A stretch of 64,000 nucleotides of DNA from Vombatus ursinus (taxonomy: Eukaryota > Chordata > Mammalia > Diprotodontia > Vombatidae): contig NW_020953953.1 in NCBI RefSeq assembly GCF_900497805.2, positions 1,601,230 through 1,665,229 on the forward strand, in the 5' to 3' direction. The stretch's first letter is position 1; each line of letters begins with the position of its first letter. Below the pieces are notes generated by a model. That model was not told the DNA's origin, did not search any database, and saw only the letters and a list, made by a program, of their open reading frames with translations. This document shows positions 44,205 through 55,690 of the stretch, in pieces. A program made the position numbers and the translations under genes.

Positions 44205-44450
44205 GGCTGCCAATGCCTATCTCCCCTCCTGCCTGGTCCGCACCCAAAGTCCATCTCTCCTTTGGCCTGCCTGGACCTAAAGTCCATCTCTCCTTTGGCC
44301 TGCCTGGACCCAGAGTCCATCTCTCCTNNNNNNNNNNCCTGCCTGGACCCAGAGTCCATCTCTCCTTTGGCCTGCCTGGACCCAAGGTCCATCTCCCCTC
44401 CTGCTGGCCCGGCCCCAAGGTCCGTCTCCCCTCCTGCCCCAGCCGCGGGG
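44205..44450. repeat. 33-bp minisatellite upstream of gene B, with assembly gap
   Basis: Units of 'cctgcctggacccagagtcc' plus 'atctctcctttgg' (33 bp) repeat about six or seven times, with diverged edge units ('cccggccccaaggtccgtct'). Ten N at 44328-44337 lie inside the array, so the copy number is unknown. It is about 110 bp upstream of the gene B promoter motifs. Confidence 0.92.
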
Positions 44451-44739
44451 TGCCTGCCGAGGGACATCTCAGCAGCTGGCGGGACCTCCCATCATGGGAG
44501 AAGCTGGGGGGTGGCTCTTGTAGGGGCTTCTCTCAGTGGAGGAGAGAGCCTGTCCTGCCCCCCCCCCCCCCATTTTGTTTTCTTGTGAAACCCTGAGATG
44601 CTGGGGAAGAGCTGGGTTTGTTTCATGGACAGAAAGGCAAGGGGCACCATTGCCAGAGGTCCGTGTCCCAGACTGACCGAAGGGACATCAGGCAATCTCC
44701 AGGCTTGACCAAGCCTGCCCTCCCAGAGGCATTGAGTCA

Positions 44740-45050
44740 GGACATTGCTGCCTGCCTCAGTTTCCCCATCTGTAAAATGAGGATCCTCACAGCACCTACC
44801 TCACAGGGTCATTGTGAGGATCTGATAGGATCCCTTCCTGCCTTCTTTCTCCATGAGCCTTCTTTTCTTCAACCTCCATATCTCCATCCCTTCAGTTAAT
44901 CAGAGGTGGAGGGCCGGCAGGTACCTTCAAGTCTACCCCACTCATCTTATCGGGTCACATCAGGAGTAAGAGTTTGAGAGAGGATTTGAACTCAGGTCCT
45001 GCTGATTCCAAGGCCAATGCCCTCTCCTCTGCTGTGATCTCTGCACCTGG
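44740..45050. repeat. SINE fragments
   Basis: 'gcctcagtttccccatctgt' plus 'ctcacagggtcattgtgagg' (44757-44830, plus) is a MIR tail. 'gaggatttgaactcaggtcc' (44980-45040, minus) is part of a marsupial SINE. Confidence 0.6.
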
Positions 45051-45579
45051 GCCCTGGGACCATTCATAAGCCCCAAGCAGCTGAAGCTGGTGCCCCCCCC
45101 CCCACAAAAGACAAGCTTTCTGTTCTTGTCTGTCCTTGTGCAGCTGGGGAGGTTTGATTTCCCCCAAGGGGACAAGATGAACATTTCTCAACTGTCAGAG
45201 AGGGCTGTGATGGACCACAGCTGAATGCCAACCCGTTCTTCTCAGTATAGCCAATTGTAATGTCTCCCTCCCTTCCCGTGTGACAGCAGAGGGGTCCCCT
45301 TTCTCCGGGGTCTCTTACTGGCTTTGTTAACAGTTCTTTGCTTGCAGAAAACCTCAGTTTCTCTTTCGTCCATCTCTTCGCCAGGGCCCAGCCTGCTTGT
45401 ACCTGCTGCTCCGGGGATGGTAGCTGCAATCGGTCCTCTGCCTGTCATAGGACACTGCAGACTTACTCTGTCTTACCACCCGCTAAGACCCCCTAATTCT
45501 TCTACAAACTGCTTCACTTGGATCCTTGTGAACATTTTGGAATAAATCATAACAGAGCGGATTAGTGCATACGTAGAGA

Positions 45580-45965
45580 GCCAGGGAGACTTCACCCACA
45601 TCGTGTCCTTTTTGGACAGTCATGCTACAGCCAGAGCTGACTTAGACTTCAGCAAAGCATCCCACGCTATTCCTGTGGACAATACTGAGAGACGGGCTGG
45701 AAGATGTTACATTTAGATGGATTCAGAACTGGCTGGAATGTTAAGACTCCAAAGGGTCTTTAATAATCGGGTACCAATTTGGCAGCCGTCTCCAGTGGGA
45801 TGCCACAGGGATCTGTGCTAGGCCCTGGATTGTTCAACATTTTTATCAGTGAGTTGAATAAACACCTTCTTATCAAATGTGCAGATGACACCAAGTCACG
45901 AGGAATGGACATAGTAGCCAGAGGAAAACTTGACAGGCCAGAGCATATGGCCAGGATCTCCCCTT
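45580..45965 (+). repeat. CR1/L3-type LINE reverse-transcriptase fragment
   Basis: Translation gives LDFSKAS, then SGMPQGSVLGPGLFNIFISE and KCADDTK, the conserved RT blocks of CR1/L3-family LINEs (G-PQGSVLGP-LF--FI and ADD). The copy is short and interrupted. It lies between the 3' end of gene C and the promoter of gene B. Confidence 0.85.
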
Positions 45966-46422
45966 CTCCTTGGGTTCACAGGCCCAGGACAGAGAAAGGA
46001 AAGAGGAGGTCTGGGGGCTTTCATGGACTTTGAGCTTAATTAATTTGAGTCAGCTGGAGAAAGGGGCAGCCCCCAAAACTCTGAGGGATAGGGCAGCCAG
46101 TGCTGGTCCCACCGTCCCCCTGCCCTGCACAGACCCCACCTGCAGGACTGCTCTGCTCACTTCTGGGCACCGAGGCTGAAGGATGGAGGAAGGCAGCCCG
46201 CATGGGGAAGGGCTCTAAGCCCATGCCCCAGGAGGGTGGGCTGCCTGGGGTGTGGCAGCCCGTGGAGCCATTCCCAGTAAGCAGATGGCCGCCTGGGAGC
46301 CGTCCTTTCTTCGGGGCCGAAGGGGGAGTCAGAGCTGCCCAAGAAAGGTGCCCCATCTTGGTGAGAGGCTTCCTTGTCCCCCGTCCTGGACACGAAGACC
46401 ACACAGCATGGATCAGAAGCAC

Positions 46423-46428
46423 TTTATT
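46423..46428 (-). terminator. Poly(A) signal of Ig gene C
   Basis: TTTATT (AATAAA on minus), 90 bp past the stop. The shared block 'ccacacagca' is at 46399-46408. Confidence 0.8.
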
Positions 46429-46514
46429 TAGCCTGGTTTGGGGGGTCGGGAGGGGGGAGGGAGTCCTGTCGGTCTGGCTGCTCCATCCACATATCCGTCC
46501 TGGCCTGGGCAGGA

Positions 46515-47297
46515 CTACGCCGGCTGGCTCTGCAGGGCGATCAGGGCCAGGACCACCGAGGTGAGAGGGATTCCAGGAGAGTATCTGGGAGCGAGGTTCT
46601 CTGTGGGAACAAAGAGAGGGGGTGTGGGAGGGCACTAGAGCCTCTGCCCTGCCCCAACACTGGCTTACTCTGGATGATGTCGATGGACACGGGGTCGCTG
46701 GGGTGGGACCACAGGTACAGGTTTTCCTCATTGTGACCGTAGCACGTGTACACTCCGGAATGGCTCGGGTTCATGTCCTCTATCTGGTGCTCCAAGTCCT
46801 TTTCTCTTTGCTCCACCACAAAGTTTTCTGTGTCGGGCTCCCCCTTGATCAGCACCCACACCTCGAACTGGTCCTTGGTAGGCTTACAGTGAAAGACCAC
46901 CGAGCTGCCTTCCTTCACGTTAGTGGAGGTGATGTTCATGAAGGGCTTGCTGTAAACACCTGAGAAGCGGCGGCCCGTTCAATGCCCACCCCTCTGAGGC
47001 TTCGCTTTCCTCTTTTGTAAAAGGAAGCTCTTCTAGCTCCTCTGGGGGGAGGGGGGCGGCCTTGGGGGACTTGGGAGGGGGTGCTCAGAGACTGTCTTCT
47101 CTCCTGGCTGGGCAGGACCAGGTTTCAAGGGGCTTCCTGGGATGAAGGAGCGAGCTCTCAGAAATGGCCACTAGCAGGCCCTGCGGCCCAGTGGGCCGTG
47201 GGCTCTCCAGTGAATTCCTTTTGGGAGATGCTAGAGACTAAAGATGACTCCTGAGGTTCCTTCAGGCTCTAGAACGCTGCCTACCCACCCCAGCCTG

Positions 47298-47334
<37 letters not shown>

Positions 47335-48437
47335 TGTGTGTGTGCACAGTGGGGTGCTGAGGATCTCTGCTTATCTAAACCCACAAATACCTCGGAGCAG
47401 AGAAGGTTGTGGGGGAGAATCCAGAGACCCTTTTGAACGGCAGTGATGGAAGGAGGGGGCAGGGAGGCTGATGGATGGGCAGACAGGCAGAGAGAGGGAG
47501 GGTGGGGGTCAGGCTGGCCAGCCGTGGTCCTGGGGCCCCTCCTGGCAGAAGGGCGCCCCTCTCACCTGAAATGATTAAGTCCTTAAAAAAGCTACGCTTA
47601 GACCACTGGCCCTCGAAATTATAGAGGCAGCGGTATCCGGCACCGTGCTCAAACCTTAGGGAGGGCTGGTACAAGTGACACTCGTGCCCCGGGTAGATGG
47701 CCGGAACCTTTTCCCCAACTTGGACATCGCCTTCAGTATCAACCGTTTCCAGGCGGAAGTAGTCGGCCCTTAGGGGTGTGTAGCAGCTGATGGTGATGGA
47801 GCTGCCCAGAGGGCGGATGTTTCCTGGTTTCATCCTAATTTCGGGAGCCGGGCTCCAGAAATCTGCAAGGGTGGGTGGAAGGGAGCCCCGAAGTCCGGGA
47901 GGTGGCAGCCCTTGCCGCCCGTCCAGAGCGCTGCCCGCTCCCATCCCCCGCTCGGACCTCTTCCTCCCTGCTCCCAGGCTCCCCTCCATCCCCCCTTCCA
48001 GGCTCTCCCATCCCCCCTCCCAGGCTCTCCCATCCCCCCACCCAGGTTCTCCCATCCCCCCTGTCATCCTCCCATCCCCCCTGTCATCCTCCCATCCTCC
48101 CTCTCGGGCCCTCCCCCCTCCCATCCCCTCTCCCAGGGTCTCCCATCCCCCCTCCCCCCTCCCCTCCTGCCTCCCGGGCCCTCCCAGGCCCCCCCTCCCC
48201 AGGCCAGGCACTGCGTTTCTGGGACAGGGCCCAGCACCAGGTACATGGCTGGCGGCCTAATGCGTGCAGGCTGGGAGAGCACTCACAGAAAGCCTGGATC
48301 CCGGGGCTCAGGCACAGCCCTGTGGGGGAGACAGCAGACCCCATGAGGGCTGGCTCCCGCAGCAGCCCCCCACCCCCCCCCCAGCCCCGCCCCAGGCCCT
48401 CACCGAGCCAGAGCAGGAGCAGACGCTTGGGCTCCAT
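46515..48437 (-). CDS. Two-Ig leukocyte-receptor-complex protein C, GPI-like tail
   Basis: Exons: 48404-48437 (ATG 48437-48435), 48287-48319, 47566-47862 (D1), 46669-46959 (D2), 46515-46600 (tail, TAG). They total 741 nt, 246 aa, with all introns in phase 1. Leader MEPKRLLLLWLGLCLSPGIQ. D1: SSITISCYTP, AGYRCLYNFEG, QWSKRSFF. D2: VYSKPFMNITSTNVKEGSS, VVFHCKP, GVYTCYGHN, LWSHPSDPV. The tail reads IIQKNLAPRYSPGIPLTS, then VVLALIALQSQPA and stop. The hydrophobic part is about 13 residues, too short for an ordinary membrane span and with nothing cytoplasmic, so GPI attachment or secretion is inferred. A CT-rich minisatellite fills the intron between leader exon 2 and D1. Confidence 0.9.
47300..47344. 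repeat. (TG)n microsatellite in gene C intron
   Basis: About 22 TG units with one TTTG break, in the D1-D2 intron of gene C. Confidence 0.95.
47950..48200. repeat. C-rich minisatellite in gene C intron
   Basis: Degenerate units of 'ccaggctctcccatccccc' and 'ctgtcatcctcccatccccc' (about 18-27 bp) repeat roughly ten times between leader exon 2 (48287) and D1 (47862). The sense strand of gene C is G-rich here. Confidence 0.9.
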
Positions 48438-48484
48438 GCTTTCTCCACGCCTCGGGGCACGGTGGGTGGGCGGGGCGGGAGGTG

Positions 48485-48515
48485 CTCTGCCATTGGCCCA
48501 GCCCTGCCCAATGGG
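48485..48515 (-). promoter_or_regulatory. Promoter module of Ig gene C (reduced)
   Basis: ATTGG (inverted CCAAT) at 48492-48496 within 'ctgccattggcccagccctg', a context nearly identical to genes A and D, plus a direct CCAAT at 48508-48512. The E-box and ETS site seen in the other three are not evident. 'cccaatgggggagg' occupies the E-box position. Confidence 0.5.
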
Positions 48516-48649
48516 GGAGGGCAGAGCCCGGTTCAAGGTCAGCCAAGGCAAGTCGCGACCTTGAGGGTGCCCAGATGGGCTAGCCCTCCTCCTCTGGACT
48601 CAGTTTCCTCCCTCTGTAAAAGGAGCTGATTGCTAGAGAGTGAGAACTA

Positions 48650-48862
48650 ACTTTGTACTGCACCTACTGTGTGCCAGGCGCCGTGCTAAGCCCAAACTTC
48701 TCTCATTTGACCCTCACAACAATCTGAAGAGGTATTGTTCCCATTTTACAGATGAGGAAACTGAGGCAGGCAGAAGGGAAGTGACTGGACCAGAGTCACA
48801 CAGCTAGAAAGTGTCTTAGGTTGGATTGGAACTCAGGTCTTCAGACCTGGAGTTGTGGCCCT
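48650..48862 (-). repeat. MIR SINE
   Basis: In reverse: 'cacctactgtgtgccaggcg', 'cccattttacagatgaggaa' and 'cacacagctagaaagtgtct'. Confidence 0.88.
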
Positions 48863-48869
48863 GCATTGT

Positions 48870-50300
48870 GAATGGGAGTGGGCAAGTGTGAGTCATTCTC
48901 AGCTTGGCCAGCCTCTGGATAGAAGCATGGAGGGGTGGGCAGAGGCCAGACTTGGCCTTAGGAGGTATTCAGGCTGCATTCATATCCCACCTTTCATGAT
49001 GCCTACAACCAAGTCATTTCCCCTTGTGGCCCCCTCCCCACACCATTTCGAGCCCCCACCACCTGAGAAAGGCCTAACACCTGGACATTTCAGCCCACCT
49101 TGGCCTTCATGCTTTGCGTGCTTTGGCAGAATGGACCTGCTTTGCTTTGCTCTCTGGGTGAACCCCAAATGCCTCTTCCTGGGTCAGCAGCTACAAGGCC
49201 GGATGAAGCTGACCAGGAGCATTCTTTTGTTTGTGACTGTCCAGGGCAGGGCGCCTTGAGCCGGATACTATCTTGAAATGGGGCTTTTCTTGTGTTTTCT
49301 TCTGTTGTATTATGTCATGTCAATGACAGAAGAAACACAGACATCCTGAATCCATCATTTCAATTGTCCATTCTCTTATCTTATTGTATTGACAGTCTGT
49401 CCGATGTCCGTATTACGGCTAACACACATGCAGACTACAATTTTGGCTGACACAGGCAACCTGAGCCAGGAAGGGAGGGAGAACTGAGAGGGAATTGCTC
49501 TGAGGATGTAAGGTCCCCTTTGTCTGTCCATCCTTGGGCTCATTTCCACCATGAGCTCCCCTGCATAGCTCTGTATGCATATTCTACCAGCTTTGAGAGA
49601 AATAAACGTGCTCATGCAGCCTAATTTCATTTGTCCTTCTTAGAATAACAGTAATGGTTGACACTTTGCTTTTTATCTGGAAAGTGAGGCTAGTAGTCCT
49701 AAAGGAACCTGGGGCAGAAAATATTGTGTTAGCGCCCAACAGCCACAGCAGTGGACCTTATCATGATGGCCCCCTCCCTCCCCACTCAGTTGCGGGAAAG
49801 GTTCTGGGCATCACTCCTGCTGGGGCCTCAAGTGTAAGGGGATGGAGAGAGCCCCTGGGGAGATGCTTCATTTGCATCTCAGCCAGTTTGGGGAAAGCTT
49901 CTTCCTAGGGCTCCAGAGCTGGGGAAGCTTCCCAAGGGCCTGGATGGGGTTGTGGGGGGCTGCGGGACAAAAACTTGGAAACAGCTGACCTGAGGCTGTG
50001 TGATTGGAATGAGTTCCCCCTTCCCCTCCTTCACGCCCCAGTGTGCTATGTGGGCACCTTCCAGGTGGGTTCTTGGGAGACTTCCCCTCCCCCAACACCC
50101 TGGCCAGGGCTTGTATGGTGGTGTTCGGGGTTGCCCAGGGCTGCCCCTTAATTCTGTAGGATCCCAGGGGCTCTTGGTTGTGGCCGGTCTCCAGGATTGT
50201 CCCTCTGAGGTCTCTGGGATCTCTCTGGGGCTATTGCAGGGTCTCCGGGAGAAGGGCCAGCAGGCAGGAGGCAGGCTTTGCAGCTGGAGGACCCCAATTG
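48870..50300. other. Intergenic DNA between genes C and D, nothing recognised
   Basis: No exon, Ig relic or repeat family was recognised. Confidence 0.3.
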
Positions 50301-50354
50301 CCTCAGTGTCCTCCTGTCTCTCCCTGCATTGTGTTTGCTCGTCATGGCTGGCAC

Positions 50355-50465
50355 GCGTCTCCCTTGATAGCAGGGCAGGGACTGTCTTTGGCCTCTCTTT
50401 GTATCCCCAGTGCTTAGCACAGGACCTGGCACACAGTAGGCACTTAATTAGAGCTTGCTAACTGA
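50355..50465 (+). repeat. L2 LINE 3' tail
   Basis: 'gatagcagggcagggactgt', 'tgtatccccagtgcttagca' and 'cacagtaggcacttaattag'. Confidence 0.75.
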
Positions 50466-50639
50466 TGACCTCTGGGGCCTCTTCTATCTCTTGATTTAGA
50501 ATTTCCAGAGCTGGCTAGCACAAATTGGGGATCTGGAATGACCTAGGCGTGTGATTGGAGGATGTCTGAGATCCCCTGGGTGGACCACTGGCAAGGTTCT
50601 CTGATTTTCCTGAATGTAATTGTGGGGCCTCAAGGATCG

Positions 50640-50988
50640 TCCTCTTCTTCATCATCATCAACCATTTATTAAGCTCCTGCTGTATGCCGGGCATTGGGCT
50701 AAGCCCTGGATATATAAAGAAAGGCACTCCCAGTCTACCCGAGGAGACAACAGCAAACAGGACACGTCAAACAAAAGGAAAATGTGGACTTCTTGCGGAG
50801 TCAGGAGGGGGTTGTCTGGCACCCGAAAGAAGCCAGGGAAGCCGGGAGGTGCAGAGGAGGAGGGGGCATGGGGAAGACGACCAGGGCCCCTGGGCTGAAG
50901 GGCAGGGGGCAGGTGACGCAGAGCTGGGAATATGGGAGACGGGATTTTGTATTTGGTCCTGGAGGTGACACAGGGAGTTTACTGAGCT

Positions 50989-51022
<34 letters not shown>

Positions 51023-52340
51023 GGTTGGCGTGGGCAGATCTGTGCTAGAGGAAAATTGCTGACAGGTGAGTGGAGGGTGGGGAGGCTTGAGGCAGGGAAA
51101 TCCACCAGCAGCTCACACTCCAGGAAGTAGGTGCTGAGGGCCAGCACCAAGGTGGGGCAGTGTCGGGTACAAAAGATGGGACAAAGGTAAAATCGATCGG
51201 CAACAGGTCGGATGTGGGACTTGAGCGTCAGTGACAGCCAGGTGACAGACAAGCTCAGGTGGCAGAGGATGGCGGTGCCTCTCTGGTGACCACGTGGGCC
51301 ATGAGGCAGCGTGGAAGGAAAGAGGAGGTTTCTTCTGCCTCCGGAGCAAGGGTCTAGGGGCACTGAGCTTCTCTGGGAGGGAGCTGGCCCCCTCGTCTTC
51401 ATCTGGTCAGTCACTGGGGTGTATAGATTCACGAGGTCTCAGATCTCTACCAAGTGTGAGAGGCCTGGGGTCCACACAGCTTGGGCTTTTTATTGGCCCT
51501 AGGCGGGAGCTATCAGAGAAACTGAGGGCCACGGATTTTGTGAGGAGGAGGGTGCTTTATCAAGGAAGCCAGGGGGCAGGTTGGGGCCTGTGGACAGGGG
51601 TAAGGGGGCTGTGTCAGGAAATGAGTGATTAGGGAGATGGGATGAGGGGCAGAGCGGATGGGGTGGGTAGAGAATGAGTTCAGTTTTGCACACGTTGAAT
51701 TTAAAGTCTACAGAAATCAGCTCAGAATGTCCAAAAGGCATCGGAGGTGGCAGAGTGAGGGTTGGGAAAGAGGTGGGGTGAATCACCCTTAGATGCTAAT
51801 TGAATCCTTGGGAGCTGATGAGATCAGCAGCGGAAATAAGAGGGCTTTGGACAGAGCCTGAGGGTGGGGGATGGTGCTGACCTGAATGAAGACCCACTAA
51901 GAGATCTGAGGAGTGGTCAGAAGGCTGGGAGGAGAACCAGGAGGGCGAATCCTAGAAAAGCCAAGGCTGCAGAGATCCAGAGGGAGAAGGATTAAAGAAA
52001 GGCCATAGGTGATGGTTAGTAACTTTGGAGAGAGTAGCTCTGATAAGGCCGGAAGCCGGATTGGAAGGGGTTAACTTGAGAGGAGGTGGGGGGGGCACAG
52101 GGGGCACCAAGGCCTTTTCTAGGAGTTTAGCTGTGACAGGGAGGGGAGAGATGGCCATGGATGGATGGACCAGGGGAGGGCTTTTCACGGGTGGGGGAAA
52201 TGGGCAGCAGGGACCGGAGAGAGGAGAGATTAGTGGGGGGAGTGGGGCAGTCTGCTTGGCATTAACCCTGGCAAAGACAAGGGCCACCTGGGGGGGGGCA
52301 AGATTTGAGAGAAAGGAGCTTGGTGCAGAACGTGGTCTCC
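50640..52340 (+). repeat. Long interspersed repeat of unrecognised class (about 1.7 kb)
   Basis: A copy whose modules recur elsewhere in the window: the head ('accatttattaagctcctgc', 'gccgggcattgggctaagcc'), 'gaagccagggaagccgggag', 'gatctgtgctagaggaaaat', 'gagtggagggtggggaggct', 'gagttcagttttgcacacgt', and 'ggccttttctaggagtttag' near the end. Partial copies are at 23490, 35395-36065, 36425 and 62330-62400. No coding region, terminal repeat or poly(A) tail was identified. The poly-G run at 50989-51021 interrupts it. Confidence 0.55.
50989..51021. repeat. Poly-G tract
   Basis: An uninterrupted run of about 33 G. The length is unreliable. It lies inside the long unclassified repeat. Confidence 0.95.
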
Positions 52341-52349
52341 CATCTCGTC

Positions 52350-53500
52350 ACACCTTCAGCTCCAGGTTCTTACTCTCTTACTTGAATTACCCAAGACTGT
52401 GAAAGGACCCCACCCTTCACCCCCAAGTCATAGTATTATTGACTTTGAAAATCTCTCCTAATTTTCCACTTAATGATGGGCCAACTCCTCCTTGGTCATA
52501 CCCTCCCCATCGGAGGTATCCTGAAACCCCACAGGCCATCGTGTCGACCTTCTAGCCCATCCCCCTCAACTCCCCCCACCCAGCGTCCCAGCAAAGCCAC
52601 TAAAGCCACCTAGCCCCTTCGCTGTGCTCTCTGGAATGCCTGCTATATCGGCAGCAAACTCCATCTTCTCCTGTCCTTCGCCTCCTGGCTCTCACCAAAA
52701 CCCCGGCTTCCCATGCACAGCCCCTCGGCTGCCCTTTCCAGGGCTCTCTTGCTCACTGGCTGAGATGTAGGGCGTTGGCCTGCCCCTGCTCCCCATTGCC
52801 ACTTCCAGGCCCTCTTCCCTTTGAGGTTCACACAATCCACATCAAAATTGGGTTCCCGTCTCCTGGCTACCAGGACACCCCCTCCCTGCTTCTTTTCTCC
52901 ATCAGCTCAGTTATCTGTCTGCTGCTCTCTAACCTCCCCGTTCCTCAGGGGTAGGGGCAGGGAAGAGAACGAGTTTAGTGTGGGACGAGATGAGTTGGAG
53001 CTGTGTCCTGGAGCTCCTTGAGAAGCCAGCCCCAGGAGGGGCCGCTGCTTCTGTTTCTCTCCCCCTTCCCTCTCTTCAGTCCAGCTTCAGCCCTCATGGT
53101 AGAGAGAGAACAGAAAGTGCCCCCTCCAAAGTGGCCAAACCCAATGGCCTTTTCTCCCCGCAGCACTGGACACCGCTGGTCATGCTCTCTTCTGTCTAGG
53201 TTTTCAGCACACGCTCTGCTCCCCGGGTTCTCCTCCTCCCTCTCTGACCGCTGCTTCTCCTCACCCTCCCACCGGAGAGGTCCCTTGGGCTCTGCCCCCG
53301 GCCTCTTCTCTTCTCCCTCTGTCCTATCTCACTTGGGGATCTCCTCAGCTCCCAGGATTCCATTCTGGGCTGACAATTCTCATATCTGCCTTTTCCTGCC
53401 CCAATGCCTCTGCTGACAGTGTCCTGTCTCACATCTGATTGCCTTTCAGACATCTTAAACCGGATGTTCAGTAGACGTCTGAAATTACCATGTCCAAAAC
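52350..53500. other. Intergenic DNA, nothing recognised
   Basis: Pyrimidine-rich unique-looking sequence. No exon or repeat family was recognised. Confidence 0.3.
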
Positions 53501-53512
53501 TAAATTCACGGG

Positions 53513-53628
53513 GCAGCGAGGTGGCACAGCGGATAGAGCACTGGCCCTGGAGTCAGGAGGCCCTGAGTTCAAATCTGACCTCCGACACTTACTAGCTCTG
53601 TGACCCTGACTGCCTCAGAACCCCCGCC
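53513..53628 (+). repeat. Marsupial tRNA-derived SINE (short)
   Basis: 'ggggcagcgaggtggcacag', 'cctgagttcaaatctgacct' and 'acttactagctctgtgaccc'. The 3' part is missing. Confidence 0.9.
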
Positions 53629-54059
53629 CCCCCTTCCCTATTACGGTCACGACCACCTAGCTATCATCCTGGACTGCCCCATCTCCCTCCCTCTCCCTCC
53701 TCCTCCCATGTCCAATGTAGCACCAAGGCCTCCTGACTTCCTTCACCTCTGTAGCCTCCTCCTCTCCCCAGCCACAGCTGCTGGGGGGCTGCCCGACTCC
53801 AGGCCCACCCCCTCTCTTCCTCAGCACTTTCCTTGCTCCGGGACCCTGGCCTCTGCATCCTGCCTGGAGCAGATCCTCCACCTCCTGGCTGGGAGGCTCT
53901 CCCTCTCCTCCTTTCCTCCTGGCTTCTCTTCAGCTCCAGCTTGGAACCCAGCTTCCACAGGAAGCCTTTCCCACTCCCTCTTCCGTCGCGTTGACGACTG
54001 TCCCCGCTCTACCTGGTGCACAGCTTGTCCAGGCATCCTTGTTTGCCTGCTGTTTCCCC

Positions 54060-54175
54060 ATTAGACTGGGAGCTCCTTGAGGCCAGGGACTGCACTTTGC
54101 CTCTTTTTGTATCTCCAGAGTGTAGCACAGTGCAGGCGCACAGTAGGTACTAAAAATGTTTCTTGACTGAATGAT
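54060..54175 (+). repeat. L2 LINE 3' tail
   Basis: 'ttagactgggagctccttga', 'tttttgtatctccagagtgt' and 'gcgcacagtaggtactaaaa'. Confidence 0.8.
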
Positions 54176-54691
54176 ACAAGTGGGATGGGTACAAGTGGGT
54201 GGATGATGGGAGGCCTGCCAGAGCCAGATGGGTGATGGGACTCCAGAGGACAGCGTCCAGCCGGACTGGTTCCCTAAGGGGCCAAGACGGGGAGGAGAGC
54301 CGAATGTAGGTGGTGCAGCTGCCTGGGAAAGAACTAAGGGGTTCGGTTGCTGGAGGTCAGGGTGCAGATGAACAGGGGCTGGGGGGCTGTGACCAGTTAA
54401 GGGAATTCCAGAGTCCATGGATGTGCAGGTGGAGCTTTTGGGGGCGGGGTGGGATGACCATCTCTGCAGGTAAGGGTGAGGTCATGAGGAGGGAGAGCCA
54501 ATGTGTATCAAGTCTCTTGGTGAGCGAGACACTGAGCCAGCAGAGGGCGGATGGGCAGGGAGTGACTTGCAGGTTTGTGGATTCTGGGTGGGTGGGAGGT
54601 ATGATTTCGTGGCCCTCCCAGGAGAGCTCACTGAGACATGGGTGTAAGAGGCAGAGGCTGGAAGGGCCAAAGGGGAGGGAGTCGTGGGGCT

Positions 54692-54833
54692 GCTAGATGA
54701 CACAGTGGACAAAGCTCCTGCCTTGGAATCTGGAGGACCTGAGTTTGAATCTGGCCTCAGACACTTGACACTAGCTGTGTGACCCTGGGCAAGTCACTTA
54801 ACCCTGACTGCCTCGCCAAAAAGACAAAAAAAA
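54692..54833 (+). repeat. Marsupial SINE with target-site duplication
   Basis: 'ggggctgctagatgacacag', 'gtttgaatctggcctcagac' and 'ctgggcaagtcacttaaccc', with an A-rich tail. A short direct repeat 'ggagggagtc' flanks it. Confidence 0.92.
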
Positions 54834-55213
54834 AGAGGAGGGAGTCTTATTCCAGCTCCCCCAGCAGGACCAGGGAGTTAGGGGAAGGGTGGCCTGGGCG
54901 GCCATGTCATCAGGAGGGAGCCTGGGCTCGGGGAGAACCCAAAGATGGAAAGATAAAGGAAAAGGCTGAAGGGGAAAGCAAGTTTGTTACCCGGGGAGCA
55001 ATTTGTAGGGGCATGTTTTGGGGGCGTGTGGCATGGGATGGGAGGCTTGGACAATGGCGGCCCAGGCTTAGAATCACTGGAATGGAAAGAATAGGAAGGG
55101 ATGAGGACGGGCTGACCAGAGAGGCCTGAGTCCACATTACAGGAGGCTGGAGAGAGGCGAGCACTGGCGCTGTTCCTGGCCCTCCCCCAAGCAGGGGAGA
55201 TGCTGAGTCCTGA

Positions 55214-55530
55214 GACACAGACATACATAGACACACAGGCACACAGATACACATAATGCACATATGCAGACATACACACATAATACATATACATACAGAC
55301 ACATGTATATACTCATACATGCATGCATATACACACACATATATAGATACACACACATAAATACACATATACATATACACACATACACAGAGACACAATG
55401 CTGACATACACACATACACATATATAGACACATATACATATATAGACATACACACAGACATATACATACACTTACACGATACACACATACATATACATAT
55501 ACACAGACACACGCGCGCTCACGCACACAC
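55214..55530. repeat. CA/TA-rich microsatellite (acacatacata)n
   Basis: About 315 bp of mixed CACATA/CATATA/CACACA units just beyond the 3' end of Ig gene D. Reading frames rich in Cys/Met/Val/Tyr are artefacts. Confidence 0.95.
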
Positions 55531-55684
55531 GCCTGTCCATACTGTCCTAGTGCAGCCGAGGCACCTGAAGGAGCACAGACCCACGGCCACCATGTGCCTA
55601 GGTGGCCCTCCTCCCTCCCAGGGAAGCCCCCGCTCCCAGCATATCCCCAGGACAGAGAGGCAACATGCGACATTGACCTGGTGG

Positions 55685-55690
55685 TTTATT
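55685..55690 (-). terminator. Poly(A) signal of Ig gene D
   Basis: TTTATT (AATAAA on minus), 77 bp past the stop. The downstream block differs from that of A-C. Confidence 0.75.

Noticed and set aside
45779-46033. A host gene encoding PQGSVLGPGLFNIFI
   Set aside because: These are the reverse-transcriptase motifs of a CR1/L3-type LINE fragment.
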